Position numbers and translations under genes: made by a program. A DNA stretch of 64,000 bases. Source: Pseudarthrobacter sp. NIBRBAC000502770. GTDB lineage: Bacteria; Actinomycetota; Actinomycetes; Actinomycetales; Micrococcaceae. Location: positions 3,348,001-3,412,000 of the forward strand of contig NZ_CP041198.1 in NCBI RefSeq assembly GCF_006517815.1. Reading direction: 5' to 3'. Positions 54,286 through 63,886 of this stretch are shown one piece after another. Positions within the stretch are counted from its first letter, which is position 1. Each line of letters starts with the position of its first letter. The notes beneath the pieces were generated by a model. The model did not search any database and had not been told where the DNA came from. It was given only the letters and a program-made list of their open reading frames with translations.

Positions 54286-55758
54286 ATGGCTTTGGAGCAG
54301 GTCAACGGCGACACCCTGGCGGCAGCACGCAAGGTGGTCGCAGTGCACATCAACTACCCCAGCCGGGCGGCACAGCGGGGCCGCACCCCGGCCCAGCCGT
54401 CCTATTTCCTCAAGCCTTCCAGCTCGCTGGCACTGGGCGGAAGCCCTGTGGAGCGGCCCGCCGGCTGCGAACTGCTGGGCTACGAGGGCGAGATCGCCCT
54501 GGTGATCGGCAAGGCCGCCCGCCGCGTTTCGATCGAGGACGCCTGGAGCCACGTCGCAGCCGTCACCGCCAGCAACGATCTCGGCGTCTACGACCTCCGC
54601 TACGCGGACAAGGGCTCCAACCTCCGGTCCAAGGGCGGCGACGGGTTCACCCCGGTGGGCCCGGCACTGATCCCGGCAGACGCCGTCGACCCTTCCAAAC
54701 TGCGCATCCGCACCTGGCACAACGGGGACCTGGTCCAGGACGACACCACCGAAGACCTGCTCTTCCCGTTCGCCCGGCTCATCGCGGACCTCTCCCAGCT
54801 CCTCACCCTCGAGGAGGGCGACATCATCCTCACCGGCACCCCGGCCGGCGCCTCCGTTGCCGCACCCGGCGACGTCCTGGAAGTTGAGGTGGGCACGCTT
54901 GATGGCAGCCTCACCACCGGACGCCTGGCCACCACCGTGGAGCAGGGAACGACTGCGTTCGCGGACTTTGGTGCCCAACCCAAGGTCGATGACCTGCAGC
55001 GGGAGGAAGCCTACGGGTCCCGTGAAGCAGCGGGCCTCGCCGCCGTCGAACCCGTCCTCACCCCGGAACTGAAAGCCAAGCTCGAGTCCGTCGCCACCGC
55101 CACCCTGTCCTCCCAGATGCGCAAGCGCGGCCTGAACAACGTCAGCATCGACGGGCTGCAGGCCACCCGCCCGGACCGCCGGGTGGTGGGCGTGGCCCGC
55201 ACCCTCCGTTACGTTCCCAACCGCGAGGACCTGTTCAAAACGCACGGCGGCGGCTTCAACGCCCAGAAGAAGGCCATCGACTCCGTCAACGAGGGCGAAA
55301 TCCTGGTGATGGAAGCCCGCGGTGAAAAAGGAACCGGCACCGTGGGCGACATCCTGGCCCTCCGGGCCCAGGTCCGCGGCGCCGCGGCCATCATCACCGA
55401 CGGGGGCGTCCGCGACTACTCCGCCGTGGCTGGCCTGGAGATGCCCACCTACTTCGCCAACCCGCATCCCGCGGTGCTGGGCCGCCGCCACATCCCGTGG
55501 GACACCGACATCACCATCGCCTGCGGCGGCGCCACCGTCCAGCCCGGCGACATCATCGTGGCCGATTCCGACGGCATCCTGGTGATCCCGCCGGCCATCG
55601 CCGAAGAACTGGTGGCGGACTGCATCCAGCAGGAGAGGGAAGAAACCTTCATCTTCGAGATGGTCAAGCAGGGCAACAGCGTTGACGGCCTCTACCCCAT
55701 GAACTCCGAATGGCAGGCCCGTTACCAGGAGTGGGAAGCAGGAAACCACAATGACTGA
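54286..55758 (+). CDS. Fused fumarylacetoacetate hydrolase-family and RraA-family protein (HpaG-like)
   Basis: 490 residues in two domains. The N-terminal half (about 1-235) is an FAH-type isomerase/decarboxylase with metal residues in GYEGEIALVIG and NDLGVYDLRYADKG. The C-terminal half (about 270-485) is RraA/4-hydroxy-4-methyl-2-oxoglutarate aldolase-like, with the active-site D-G-x-x-R-D motif intact (ITDGGVRDY). It holds the HpaG position in the operon: isomerising and decarboxylating the ring-cleavage product. Enterobacterial HpaG is two FAH domains; here one is replaced by RraA. GAGGAG abuts the ATG and lies six bases from TTG 54292, so either may be used. Confidence 0.87.
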   Translation: MALEQVNGDTLAAARKVVAVHINYPSRAAQRGRTPAQPSYFLKPSSSLALGGSPVERPAGCELLGYEGEIALVIGKAARRVSIEDAWSHVAAVTASNDLGVYDLRYADKGSNLRSKGGDGFTPVGPALIPADAVDPSKLRIRTWHNGDLVQDDTTEDLLFPFARLIADLSQLLTLEEGDIILTGTPAGASVAAPGDVLEVEVGTLDGSLTTGRLATTVEQGTTAFADFGAQPKVDDLQREEAYGSREAAGLAAVEPVLTPELKAKLESVATATLSSQMRKRGLNNVSIDGLQATRPDRRVVGVARTLRYVPNREDLFKTHGGGFNAQKKAIDSVNEGEILVMEARGEKGTGTVGDILALRAQVRGAAAIITDGGVRDYSAVAGLEMPTYFANPHPAVLGRRHIPWDTDITIACGGATVQPGDIIVADSDGILVIPPAIAEELVADCIQQEREETFIFEMVKQGNSVDGLYPMNSEWQARYQEWEAGNHND

Positions 55759-56416
55759 GGCCACCATGGTCGCCGGCAGCAAGTCCGAGCAGGCCTACCA
55801 GGCCGTCAAGGCCCGGATCGTCGAAGGCACCTACACCCCCGGCTACCGGCTTGTCCTCGGCTCCATCGCCAAGGACCTCGGGTTCAGCGTGGTCCCCGTC
55901 CGCGAAGCCATCCGCCGGCTCGAAGCCGAAGGCCTGGTGACCTTCGAACGCAACGTGGGCGCCACCGTCGCCGGCATCGACCCCACCGAGTACCTCTACA
56001 CCATGCAGACCCTCAGCATCGTGGAAGGCGCAGCCACCGCGCTGTCCGCGCCGCTGATCGATCCCGCGGCCGTGGCCCGGGCCCGCGCCGTGAACGAGGA
56101 GATGCGCGCATGCCTGGACCACTTCGACCCGGTCCGGTTCACGCAGCTCAACCAGGACTTCCACAGCGTCCTGTTCGAGCACTGCCCCAACCCGCACATC
56201 CTGGACCTGGTGCACCGCGGCTGGAACAGGCTCGCCGCACTCCGGTCCTCCACGTTCCGTTTCGTCCCGGGCCGCGCCCGCGACTCCGTGGACGAGCACG
56301 AAAACCTGCTGAAGCTCATTGAAACCGGAGCCGACGCGGAGCAGATCGAAAAAGCCGCCCGCCAGCACCGGGCCGCCACCCTTGACGCATATCTCGCCCA
56401 AGCCAAGCACCAGTAA
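55751..56416 (+). CDS. GntR-family (FCD) regulator of the aromatic operon
   Basis: 221 residues. Winged HTH (SEQAYQAVKARIVEGTYTPGYRLVLGSIAKDLGFSVVPVREAIRRLEAEGLV) then an FCD domain (FTQLNQDFHSVLFEHCPNPHILDLV; SVDEHENLLKLIETGAD). Starts 8 bases inside the end of the fusion gene, so it is made with the enzymes; autoregulation by a ring-cleavage intermediate is likely. Confidence 0.93.
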   Translation: MTEATMVAGSKSEQAYQAVKARIVEGTYTPGYRLVLGSIAKDLGFSVVPVREAIRRLEAEGLVTFERNVGATVAGIDPTEYLYTMQTLSIVEGAATALSAPLIDPAAVARARAVNEEMRACLDHFDPVRFTQLNQDFHSVLFEHCPNPHILDLVHRGWNRLAALRSSTFRFVPGRARDSVDEHENLLKLIETGADAEQIEKAARQHRAATLDAYLAQAKHQ

Positions 56417-56427
56417 GGACTTCAACG

Positions 56428-57939
56428 ATGACGACCTCAGTAGAAACCGCCAAGCACCACGTCCCTGAGGACCTGCCCACTCACATCCAGCACTACATCA
56501 ACGGCCAGTTCGTTGACTCCGTGGGCGGCAAGACCTTCGACGTCCTGGACCCGGTCTCCAACCGGAACTACGCCACCGCCGCCGCCGGCCAGAAAGAAGA
56601 CATCGACCTCGCCGTCGCCGCAGCCCGCGAAGCGTTCGTGAACGGTCCCTGGCCGAAGATGAAGCCGCGCGAGCGTGCCCGAGTCCTGAACAGGATCGCC
56701 GACGCCGTCGAAGCCCAGGAAGCCCGCCTCGCGGAACTCGAAACCTTCGATACCGGCCTGCCGATTACCCAGGCCAAGGGCCAGGCCCTCCGCGCCGCCG
56801 AGAACTTCCGCTTTTTCGCGGACCTCATCGTGGCCCAATTCGACGACGCCATGAAGGTCCCCGGCTCCCAGATCAACTATGTGAACCGGAAGCCGATCGG
56901 CGTGGCCGGCCTGATCACCCCGTGGAACACCCCGTTCATGCTCGAATCCTGGAAGCTGGCCCCGGCCCTGGCCACCGGCAACACCGTGGTCCTGAAGCCG
57001 GCCGAGTTCACCCCGCTCTCCGCCTCCCTGTGGGCCACCATCTTCAAGGACGCCGGCCTGCCCGACGGCGTCTTCAACCTGGTCAACGGCCTGGGCGAGG
57101 AAGCAGGGGACGCCCTGGTCAAGCACCCGGACGTCCCGCTGATCTCCTTCACCGGGGAGACCACCACCGGCCAGACGATCTTCCGGAACGCCGCCACCAA
57201 CCTCAAGGGCCTCTCCATGGAGCTCGGCGGCAAGTCCCCCTGCGTCGTCTTCGCCGACGCCGACCTGGACGCCGCCATTGACTCCGCCCTCTTCGGCGTC
57301 TTCTCCCTCAACGGCGAGCGCTGCACCGCCGGCTCGCGCATCCTCGTGGAACGCGCCATCTACGACGAATTCTGTGAAAAGTACGCCGCCCGGGCCAAGA
57401 ACATCGTGGTGGGCGATCCGCACGATCCCAAGACCCAGGTGGGCGCCCTGGTCCACCCGGAGCACTACGAAAAGGTGGCCTCCTACGTGGAGATCGGCAA
57501 GTCCGAAGGCCGGCTCCTCGCCGGCGGCGGCCGCCCCGGCCACCTGCCCGAGGGCAACTACATCGCGCCCACGGTGTTCGCCGACGTCGCCCCGGACGCG
57601 CGGATCTTCCAGGAGGAAATCTTCGGCCCGGTGGTTGCCATCACCCCGTTCGAGAACGACGACGAAGCCCTCGCCCTGGCGAACAACACCAAGTACGGCC
57701 TGGCTGCCTACATCTGGACCCAGAACCTGACCCGCGCCCACAACTTCTCGCAGAACGTCGAGGCCGGCATGGTGTGGCTGAACAGCCACAACGTCCGCGA
57801 CCTGCGCACGCCGTTTGGCGGCGTCAAGGCCTCGGGCCTGGGCCATGAAGGCGGCTACCGCTCCATCGACTTCTACACCGACCAGCAAGCCGTGCACATC
57901 ACCCTCGGCACCGTCCACACCCCCAAATTCGGCGCCTAA
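56428..57939 (+). CDS. hpaE: 5-carboxymethyl-2-hydroxymuconate semialdehyde dehydrogenase
   Basis: 503 residues, full-length aldehyde dehydrogenase with NAD site (GLITPWNTPFML, VSFTGE-like SFTGETTTG), general base Glu in MELGGKSP and nucleophile Cys in NGERCTAGSR. The text is of the HpaE branch, which oxidises the semialdehyde made by HpaD. AAGGAC seven bases before the ATG. Confidence 0.93.
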   Translation: MTTSVETAKHHVPEDLPTHIQHYINGQFVDSVGGKTFDVLDPVSNRNYATAAAGQKEDIDLAVAAAREAFVNGPWPKMKPRERARVLNRIADAVEAQEARLAELETFDTGLPITQAKGQALRAAENFRFFADLIVAQFDDAMKVPGSQINYVNRKPIGVAGLITPWNTPFMLESWKLAPALATGNTVVLKPAEFTPLSASLWATIFKDAGLPDGVFNLVNGLGEEAGDALVKHPDVPLISFTGETTTGQTIFRNAATNLKGLSMELGGKSPCVVFADADLDAAIDSALFGVFSLNGERCTAGSRILVERAIYDEFCEKYAARAKNIVVGDPHDPKTQVGALVHPEHYEKVASYVEIGKSEGRLLAGGGRPGHLPEGNYIAPTVFADVAPDARIFQEEIFGPVVAITPFENDDEALALANNTKYGLAAYIWTQNLTRAHNFSQNVEAGMVWLNSHNVRDLRTPFGGVKASGLGHEGGYRSIDFYTDQQAVHITLGTVHTPKFGA

Positions 57940-57994
57940 GCCAGCCGGCCGCCGTCGTACTTTCCACGCCCCCTTTCAAAGAAGAGAGACTCCA

Positions 57995-59074
57995 ATGACC
58001 AACTTCGTCCCCACCCCCACCGTCCCGGCTCCGGACATCGTCCGCTGCGCCTACATGGAAATCGTGGTCACGGACCTCGCCAGGTCCCGCGAGTTCTACG
58101 TGGACGTCCTGGGCCTGCATGTCACCGAAGAGGACGAAAACAACATCTACCTGCGCTCCCTGGAGGAGTTCATCCACCACAACCTGGTGCTGCGCAAGGG
58201 CCCGGTCGCCGCCGTCGCGGCCTTCGCCTACCGCGTGAAGTCCCCCGCCGAGGTGGACGCCGCGGAGGCCTACTACAAGGAGCTCGGCTGCCGGGTGGAG
58301 CGCCGCAAGGACGGCTTCACGAAGGGCGTGGGCGACTCCGTCCGTGTGGAGGACCCGCTGGGCTTCCCCTACGAGTTCTTCTACGAGGTGGAGCACGTGG
58401 AGCGGCTCACCCAGCGCTACGACCTCTACTCAGCCGGCGAACTGGTCCGCCTGGACCACTTCAACCAGGTCACCCCGGACGTTCCCCGCGGCCGCAAATA
58501 CCTGGAGGACCTGGGCTTCCGCGTCTCCGAGGACATCAAGGATTCCGACGGCGTCACGTACGCCGCGTGGATGCACCGCAAGCAGACCGTGCACGACACC
58601 GCCCTCACCGGCGGCAACGGCCCGCGCATGCACCACGTCGCCTTCGCCACGCACGAGAAGCACAACATCATCCAGATCTGCGACAAGATGGGCGCCCTGC
58701 GCATCAGCGACCGGATCGAACGCGGCCCCGGCCGGCACGGCGTCTCCAACGCCTTCTACCTCTACATCCTGGACCCGGACGGCCACCGCATCGAGATCTA
58801 CACCCAGGACTACTACACCGGCGACCCGGACAACCCCACCATCACCTGGGACGTCCACGACAACCAGCGCCGCGACTGGTGGGGCAACCCCGTGGTCCCG
58901 TCCTGGTACACCGAAGCCTCCCTGGTCCTGGACCTGGACGGCAACCCCCAGCCGGTCATCGTCCGCGAGGAAAAGTCCGAGATGGCCGTGACCGTGGGCG
59001 CCGACGGCTTCTCCTACACCCGCAAGCCCGAAGGCGAAGCCGCTGAGGGCTTCAAGCTGGGAGTCCAGGTCTGA
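57995..59074 (+). CDS. hpaD: Homoprotocatechuate (3,4-dihydroxyphenylacetate) 2,3-dioxygenase
   Basis: 359 residues, two vicinal-oxygen-chelate modules. It opens the ring of 3,4-dihydroxyphenylacetate next to the diol. Metal ligands are His155 (LDHFNQV), His214 (MHHVAF) and Glu267 (HRIEIY), and the second-sphere His200 and Tyr257 are also at the same numbers as in Brevibacterium fuscum HPCD and Arthrobacter MndD. Those two use Fe and Mn; the sequence does not tell which this one binds. AAGAGAG precedes the ATG. Confidence 0.97.
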   Translation: MTNFVPTPTVPAPDIVRCAYMEIVVTDLARSREFYVDVLGLHVTEEDENNIYLRSLEEFIHHNLVLRKGPVAAVAAFAYRVKSPAEVDAAEAYYKELGCRVERRKDGFTKGVGDSVRVEDPLGFPYEFFYEVEHVERLTQRYDLYSAGELVRLDHFNQVTPDVPRGRKYLEDLGFRVSEDIKDSDGVTYAAWMHRKQTVHDTALTGGNGPRMHHVAFATHEKHNIIQICDKMGALRISDRIERGPGRHGVSNAFYLYILDPDGHRIEIYTQDYYTGDPDNPTITWDVHDNQRRDWWGNPVVPSWYTEASLVLDLDGNPQPVIVREEKSEMAVTVGADGFSYTRKPEGEAAEGFKLGVQV

Positions 59075-59076
59075 CC

Positions 59077-59862
59077 ATGCTGGAGCCAAAGACGATTGAG
59101 GCCATCGCGGACGAGCTGGTGGAAGCCGGCCGGACCCGCACCCCTGTTCCCCGCCTGACGGCCCGCTATCCGGAGATGACGGTGGAGGACTCCTACGCCG
59201 TGCAGCAGCTGTGGCGCCGCCGCAACGAGGACGCCGGCCGGACGCTGGTGGGGCGCAAGATCGGCCTCACGTCCAAGGCGATGCAGGCCGCCACCGGCAT
59301 CACCGAACCTGACTACGGCGCCATATTCGATGACATGGTGCTGGAGACCGGCTGCTCCGTGGAGTGGGACAAGTACACCCATCCGCGGGTGGAGGTGGAG
59401 CTGGCGTTCGTATTAAAGGATGGACTCAAAGGCCCGGGCGTGACCATTTTCGATGTCCTGAAGGCCACCGACTACGTGGTTCCGGCCCTCGAGATCCTGG
59501 ATTCCCGGATTGAGATGGAGGGCCGGACCATCGTGGACACCATCTCGGACAACGCCGCGATGGGTGCCATGGTGATCGGCGGCAACCCGGTGAAGCCGGA
59601 CACTGTGGACCTTCGTTGGGTCTCCGCCATCCTGTACAAGAACCAGACCGTGGAGGAAACCGGCGTGGCGGCCGGCGTCCTGGACCATCCCGCCAATGGG
59701 GTCCACTGGCTGGCCAACAAGATCGCCGCCCACGGCGACGCCCTGAAGGCCGGGGACATCATCCTGGCCGGGTCCTTTACCCGGCCCATGTGGGTCTACA
59801 AGGGCGATACCGTCCACGCCGACTACGGACCCCTGGGGAGCGTGACATGCCGTTTCGAGTAG
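59077..59862 (+). CDS. hpaH: 2-oxo-hept-4-ene-1,7-dioate hydratase
   Basis: 261 residues, FAH-fold hydratase of the MhpD/HpaH type. The metal pair E-x-E is in HPRVEVELAFVL and the C-terminal ILAGSFTRPMWVYKGDTVHADYGPLG is characteristic. It adds water to the dienoate, giving the HpaI substrate. Starts two bases after hpaD ends. Confidence 0.94.
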   Translation: MLEPKTIEAIADELVEAGRTRTPVPRLTARYPEMTVEDSYAVQQLWRRRNEDAGRTLVGRKIGLTSKAMQAATGITEPDYGAIFDDMVLETGCSVEWDKYTHPRVEVELAFVLKDGLKGPGVTIFDVLKATDYVVPALEILDSRIEMEGRTIVDTISDNAAMGAMVIGGNPVKPDTVDLRWVSAILYKNQTVEETGVAAGVLDHPANGVHWLANKIAAHGDALKAGDIILAGSFTRPMWVYKGDTVHADYGPLGSVTCRFE

Positions 59863-60650
59863 AGGACACCTTCCGGTCCGCGTTGGCCCAGGCGGACCGC
59901 CCGCTGGCAGGTATGTGGGTGTGTTCCGGCAGCCCGCTGGTCGCGGAACTGTGCGCCGGGTCCGGCCTGGACTGGCTCCTGGTGGATGCCGAGCACAGCC
60001 CCAACGGGCTCGAATCCATCCTGGCCCAGCTCCAGGCCGTCAACGGCTACCCGGTCCACACCCTGGTCCGGCCGCCCGTGAACGACACCGTAATGATCAA
60101 GCAGTACCTGGACCTTGGCGTGCAGAACCTGCTGGTCCCCATGGTCAACTCGGTGGCAGAGGCGGAAGCCGCGGTGGCGGCCACCCGCTACCCGCCGCAG
60201 GGAGTCCGCGGGGTGGGGTCCGCCCTGGCCCGCGCCGCCCGCTGGAACCGGGTCCCCGACTACCTGGCCCGCGCCAACGAGACCATCAGCGTCACCGTCC
60301 AGATCGAATCCACCGCCGCCGTCGAGGCTGTCGAGGACATCCTCAAGGTCGACGGCGTCGACGCGGTGTTCATCGGCCCATCAGACCTCGCCGCCTCCAT
60401 GGGCCTGCTGGGACAGCAGGAACACCCGGAGGTGCGTGCCGCCGTCGACCACTGCCTGTCCGCCGCGAGGGCGGCCGGAAAGCCCGCCGGGGTGAACGCC
60501 TTCAACCCGGACACCGCCACGCACTACCTCGCGAACGGTGCCGACTTCATCCTGGTTGGGGCCGACGTCGCCCTCCTCGCCCGCGGCTCCGAAGCCCTCG
60601 CCGCCAAGTACATCAAACCTGCCGACGGCGGCACCCCCGCCAGTTACTGA
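59847..60650 (+). CDS. hpaI: 4-hydroxy-2-oxoheptane-1,7-dioate aldolase
   Basis: 267 residues, class II pyruvate aldolase. Active-site His in VDAEHSPN, Arg in LVRPP, metal ligands Glu (VQIES) and Asp (IGPSDLAASMG), and the QGVRGVGS loop are all in place. It gives pyruvate plus succinate semialdehyde. Start overlaps the hpaH end by 16 bases. Confidence 0.95.
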   Translation: MPFRVEDTFRSALAQADRPLAGMWVCSGSPLVAELCAGSGLDWLLVDAEHSPNGLESILAQLQAVNGYPVHTLVRPPVNDTVMIKQYLDLGVQNLLVPMVNSVAEAEAAVAATRYPPQGVRGVGSALARAARWNRVPDYLARANETISVTVQIESTAAVEAVEDILKVDGVDAVFIGPSDLAASMGLLGQQEHPEVRAAVDHCLSAARAAGKPAGVNAFNPDTATHYLANGADFILVGADVALLARGSEALAAKYIKPADGGTPASY

Positions 60651-60673
60651 CTTTCCCTTCCAAAGGACTTCTG

Positions 60674-62176
60674 ATGACACTTTCTGCGATCTCCCCTGCC
60701 TTCTCGCCGGAGCATGAAGCCTCGCTCCTGGCTTCCGTCCCTACCGGCCTGCTCATCAACGGTCAGTGGCGCGAGGCGTCCGACGGCGGCACGTTCGATG
60801 TGAACGACCCCGCCACCGGCGAGGTCCTCGCCACCCTCGCCTCCGCCACCAGCGACGACGCGGTGGCCGCTCTGGACGCGGCCGACGCCGTCCAGGCCTC
60901 CTGGGCGCGCACCGCACCCCGGGTACGCGCAGACATCCTCCGCCGCGCCTTTGACCTCGTCACCGAACGCGCCGAACACTTCGCCCTGCTGATGACCCTG
61001 GAAATGGGCAAACCCCTGGCAGAAGCCCGCGGCGAAGTCACCTACGGGGCGGAGTTCCTGCGCTGGTTCGCCGAGGAAGCCGTCCGGGACTACGGCCGCT
61101 ACCTCACCACCCCCGAAGGCAAGAACAAGATCCTGGTCCAGCACAAACCCGTCGGCCCCTGCCTGCTCATCACCCCCTGGAACTTCCCCCTGGCCATGGC
61201 CACCCGCAAAGTCGCCCCGGCAGTGGCCGCCGGCTGCACCATGGTCCTCAAACCCGCCAAGCTCACACCGCTCACGGCCCAGTACTTCGCCCAGACCATG
61301 CTCGACGCCGGCCTCCCGCCCGGGGTCCTCAACGTCGTCGCCTCCTCCTCCGCCTCAGGGGTTTCCGGGCCGCTGCTGAAGGACTCCCGCCTCCGGAAGG
61401 TCTCCTTCACCGGCTCCACCCCGGTCGGGAAACGGCTCATGGCCGACGCGGCGAAGAACGTGCTGCGGACCTCCATGGAACTCGGCGGCAACGCCCCCTT
61501 CATCGTCTTCGAGGACGCAGACCTCGACGCCGCCGTGGAAGGGGCCATGGCGGCGAAGATGCGGAACATGGGCGAAGCCTGCACCGCAGCCAACCGCTTC
61601 CTCGTCCACGAAACCGTCGCCCAGGAATTCACCCGCAAGTTCGCCGCCGCCATGGGCGCCCTGACCACCGGCCGCGGCACCCACCCGGAGACGAAGGTTG
61701 GCCCGCTCATCGACGGCGGCGCCCGTGACGACGTCCACGCCCTGGTGTCAGCGGCAGTCGCCGCCGGAGCCGTGGCCGTCACCGGCGGCGCCCCCGTGGA
61801 CGGGCCCGGCTACTTCTACCAGCCCACCGTCCTGGCCAACGTCCCCAACGACGCTGCGATCCTGGGCCAGGAAATCTTCGGACCCGTCGCCCCCATCACC
61901 ACCTTCACCACTGACGAAGAAGCCATCACACTCGCCAACGCCAGTGAGTACGGGCTGGCGTCCTACCTCTACAGCCGCGACTTCAACCGCCTCCTTCGTG
62001 TGGCGGAGCAGATCGAATTCGGCATGGTCGGGTTCAACGCCGGCGTCATCTCCAACGCCGCAGCACCCTTCGGCGGCGTCAAACAATCCGGCCTCGGCCG
62101 CGAAGGCGGCTCCGAAGGCATCGCCGAATACACCACCACCCAATACATCGGCATCGCAGACCCCTACGCCGGATAA
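60674..62176 (+). CDS. gabD: Succinate-semialdehyde dehydrogenase
   Basis: 500 residues. NAD site PWNFPLAMATRKVAPA and SFTGSTPVGK, base Glu in MELGGNAPF and Cys in GEACTAANRF. The C-terminal IEFGMVGFNAGVISNAAAPFGGVKQSGLGREGG is typical of SSADH. It follows the aldolase in the operon and would turn succinate semialdehyde into succinate. AAAGGAC precedes the ATG. Confidence 0.92.
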   Translation: MTLSAISPAFSPEHEASLLASVPTGLLINGQWREASDGGTFDVNDPATGEVLATLASATSDDAVAALDAADAVQASWARTAPRVRADILRRAFDLVTERAEHFALLMTLEMGKPLAEARGEVTYGAEFLRWFAEEAVRDYGRYLTTPEGKNKILVQHKPVGPCLLITPWNFPLAMATRKVAPAVAAGCTMVLKPAKLTPLTAQYFAQTMLDAGLPPGVLNVVASSSASGVSGPLLKDSRLRKVSFTGSTPVGKRLMADAAKNVLRTSMELGGNAPFIVFEDADLDAAVEGAMAAKMRNMGEACTAANRFLVHETVAQEFTRKFAAAMGALTTGRGTHPETKVGPLIDGGARDDVHALVSAAVAAGAVAVTGGAPVDGPGYFYQPTVLANVPNDAAILGQEIFGPVAPITTFTTDEEAITLANASEYGLASYLYSRDFNRLLRVAEQIEFGMVGFNAGVISNAAAPFGGVKQSGLGREGGSEGIAEYTTTQYIGIADPYAG

Positions 62177-62231
62177 CCGCCGGGTACGACGGCGTCACGC
62201 ACGGCACCCTTCAAGCCCACCTTCGGCGTCC

Positions 62232-62253
62232 GGACCCCGGAAACACGGGGTCC
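62232..62253 (+). terminator. Hairpin after gabD
   Basis: GGACCCCG / CGGGGTCC, 8 bp with a GAAACA loop, 55 bases past the gabD stop. It ends the core pathway transcript. The rest of the 244-base gap up to the next gene holds the inverted pair GTGCGCA (62266-62272) / TGCGCAC (62319-62325) and presumably a promoter. Confidence 0.65.
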
Positions 62254-62420
62254 CGACACCGTCCGGTGCGCAAAAGCGTGCTTGGCGTGACATTGCGTTC
62301 GCTACCGAACAAGCGCTCTGCGCACAAAGACAAGAGACTCGACCGGGTTGCCAACCACACTGTGAGTAACCCGCTACGCCGACCGGCTGGCGTCCTTGCC
62401 TACTCGAAGTGGAGTATCCC

Positions 62421-63830
62421 TTGGAAACCTATGATGCGCTTCTCGCGTCCGTTGCCCCCGCCGCCGGCTCCGGCCGGACCATCTTTGACCCGGCCACCGG
62501 CGAAGCTGTGGGCGAAGCCCCCATCCACGAACTCGACTACCTGGAAAGTGCCGTGTCCGCCGCCGCCGCCGCCCAGCCCGCGTGGGCTGCCCTGGGCCAC
62601 GACGCCCGGTCCGCCGCGCTCCTCAAAGCAGCCGACGCCGTCGAACGCTCCGCCGAGGAACTCGCCCAGGTGCTCTCCCGCGAGCAGGGCAAACCCCTCA
62701 ACGGCCCTAACGCCCGCTTCGAAGTCGGCGCCTGCGTCGCGTGGCTCCGCGCCACCGCCGGCCTGCCGCTGGAACCGGAAACCATCGTGGACGACGGCGA
62801 AACCCGCGCCGAACTGCACTACCGGCCCATCGGCGTCGTCGGCGCCATCGGTCCCTGGAACTGGCCCATGATGATCGCCGTCTGGCAGCTCGCCCCGGCC
62901 CTGCGGATGGGCAACGCCGTGGTGGTCAAGCCCTCCGGCAACACTCCGCTGTCCGTGCTGGCCCTGGTGAAGGTCATCAACGAAGAGCTCCCCGACGGCA
63001 TCCTCTCGGCCGTTTCCTGCGGCCGCGAAGTAGGCGCCCGCCTCACCGACCACCCGGCGATCGGCAAGATCATGTTCACCGGCTCCACCGCCGGCGGCCG
63101 CGCCATCATCAAGTCCTCCGCGGACACCGTCAAGCGGCTCACCCTGGAACTGGGCGGCAACGACGCCGGCATCGTCCTGCCCGATGCCGACCCCAAGGCC
63201 ATCGCCCAGGACATCTTCTGGGGCGCGTTCCTGAACACCGGCCAGACCTGCGCCGCGCTCAAGCGCCTCTACGTCCACGACGACATTTACGACTCCGTTT
63301 GTGACGAGCTCGTGGCGGTCGCCAAGCAGATGCCCATGGGCAACGGCCTGGACGAGAACAACGTCCTGGGACCGCTGCAGAACAAAGCCCAGTACGACGT
63401 CGTCGCCAACCTCGTGGAGGCGGCAAAGGCTTCCGGAGCACGCATCCTGCTCGGCGGCAACCCGGACACCAGCCGGCCCGGCTACTTCTACCCCACTACC
63501 CTGGTGGCGGACATCGACAACGACAACCCGCTGGTGGCCGAGGAACAGTTCGGCCCGGCCCTGCCGATCATCCGCTACAGCACCATCGACGAAGCGGTGG
63601 AGATGGCGAACGGGCTTGACGTCGGACTGGGCGCCTCCGTCTGGTCCGCGGACCTGAAGGCCGCCCGCGACGTCGCAGCCCGCATCCAGGCCGGCACCGT
63701 GTGGATCAACCGGCACGGCGCCGTGGACCCCCGCATCCCGTTCGGCGGCGCGAAACAGTCCGGCTACGGGGTGGAGTTCGGCGTCGAAGGCCTCAAGGCC
63801 CTCGGCGTCCCCCAGGTCATCAACGGTTAG
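62421..63830 (+). CDS. NAD-dependent aldehyde dehydrogenase, possibly for (hydroxy)phenylacetaldehyde
   Basis: 469 residues with catalytic Glu in LELGGNDAG and Cys in NTGQTCAALKRL; the NAD site is PWNWPMMIAVWQLAPA and FTGSTAGGRA. TTG 62421 is chosen because GGAG lies six bases ahead; a GTG at 62409 has nothing before it. It follows a terminator, so it has its own promoter. The pathway around it lacks only the step from arylacetaldehyde to arylacetate, which this enzyme could supply. Confidence 0.88.
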   Translation: METYDALLASVAPAAGSGRTIFDPATGEAVGEAPIHELDYLESAVSAAAAAQPAWAALGHDARSAALLKAADAVERSAEELAQVLSREQGKPLNGPNARFEVGACVAWLRATAGLPLEPETIVDDGETRAELHYRPIGVVGAIGPWNWPMMIAVWQLAPALRMGNAVVVKPSGNTPLSVLALVKVINEELPDGILSAVSCGREVGARLTDHPAIGKIMFTGSTAGGRAIIKSSADTVKRLTLELGGNDAGIVLPDADPKAIAQDIFWGAFLNTGQTCAALKRLYVHDDIYDSVCDELVAVAKQMPMGNGLDENNVLGPLQNKAQYDVVANLVEAAKASGARILLGGNPDTSRPGYFYPTTLVADIDNDNPLVAEEQFGPALPIIRYSTIDEAVEMANGLDVGLGASVWSADLKAARDVAARIQAGTVWINRHGAVDPRIPFGGAKQSGYGVEFGVEGLKALGVPQVING

Positions 63831-63846
63831 GGTTTCTGGCCGGAAA

Positions 63847-63886
63847 CTGCCCCGGTCCCGGGATTGCTAGCCCATGGCCGGGGCAG
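63847..63886. terminator. Hairpin between convergent genes at the right edge
   Basis: CTGCCCCGG (63847-63855) pairs with CCGGGGCAG (63878-63886) over 9 bp around a 22-base loop. It lies 17 bases past the aldehyde dehydrogenase stop and overlaps the end of the facing gene, a bidirectional terminator layout. Confidence 0.5.
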
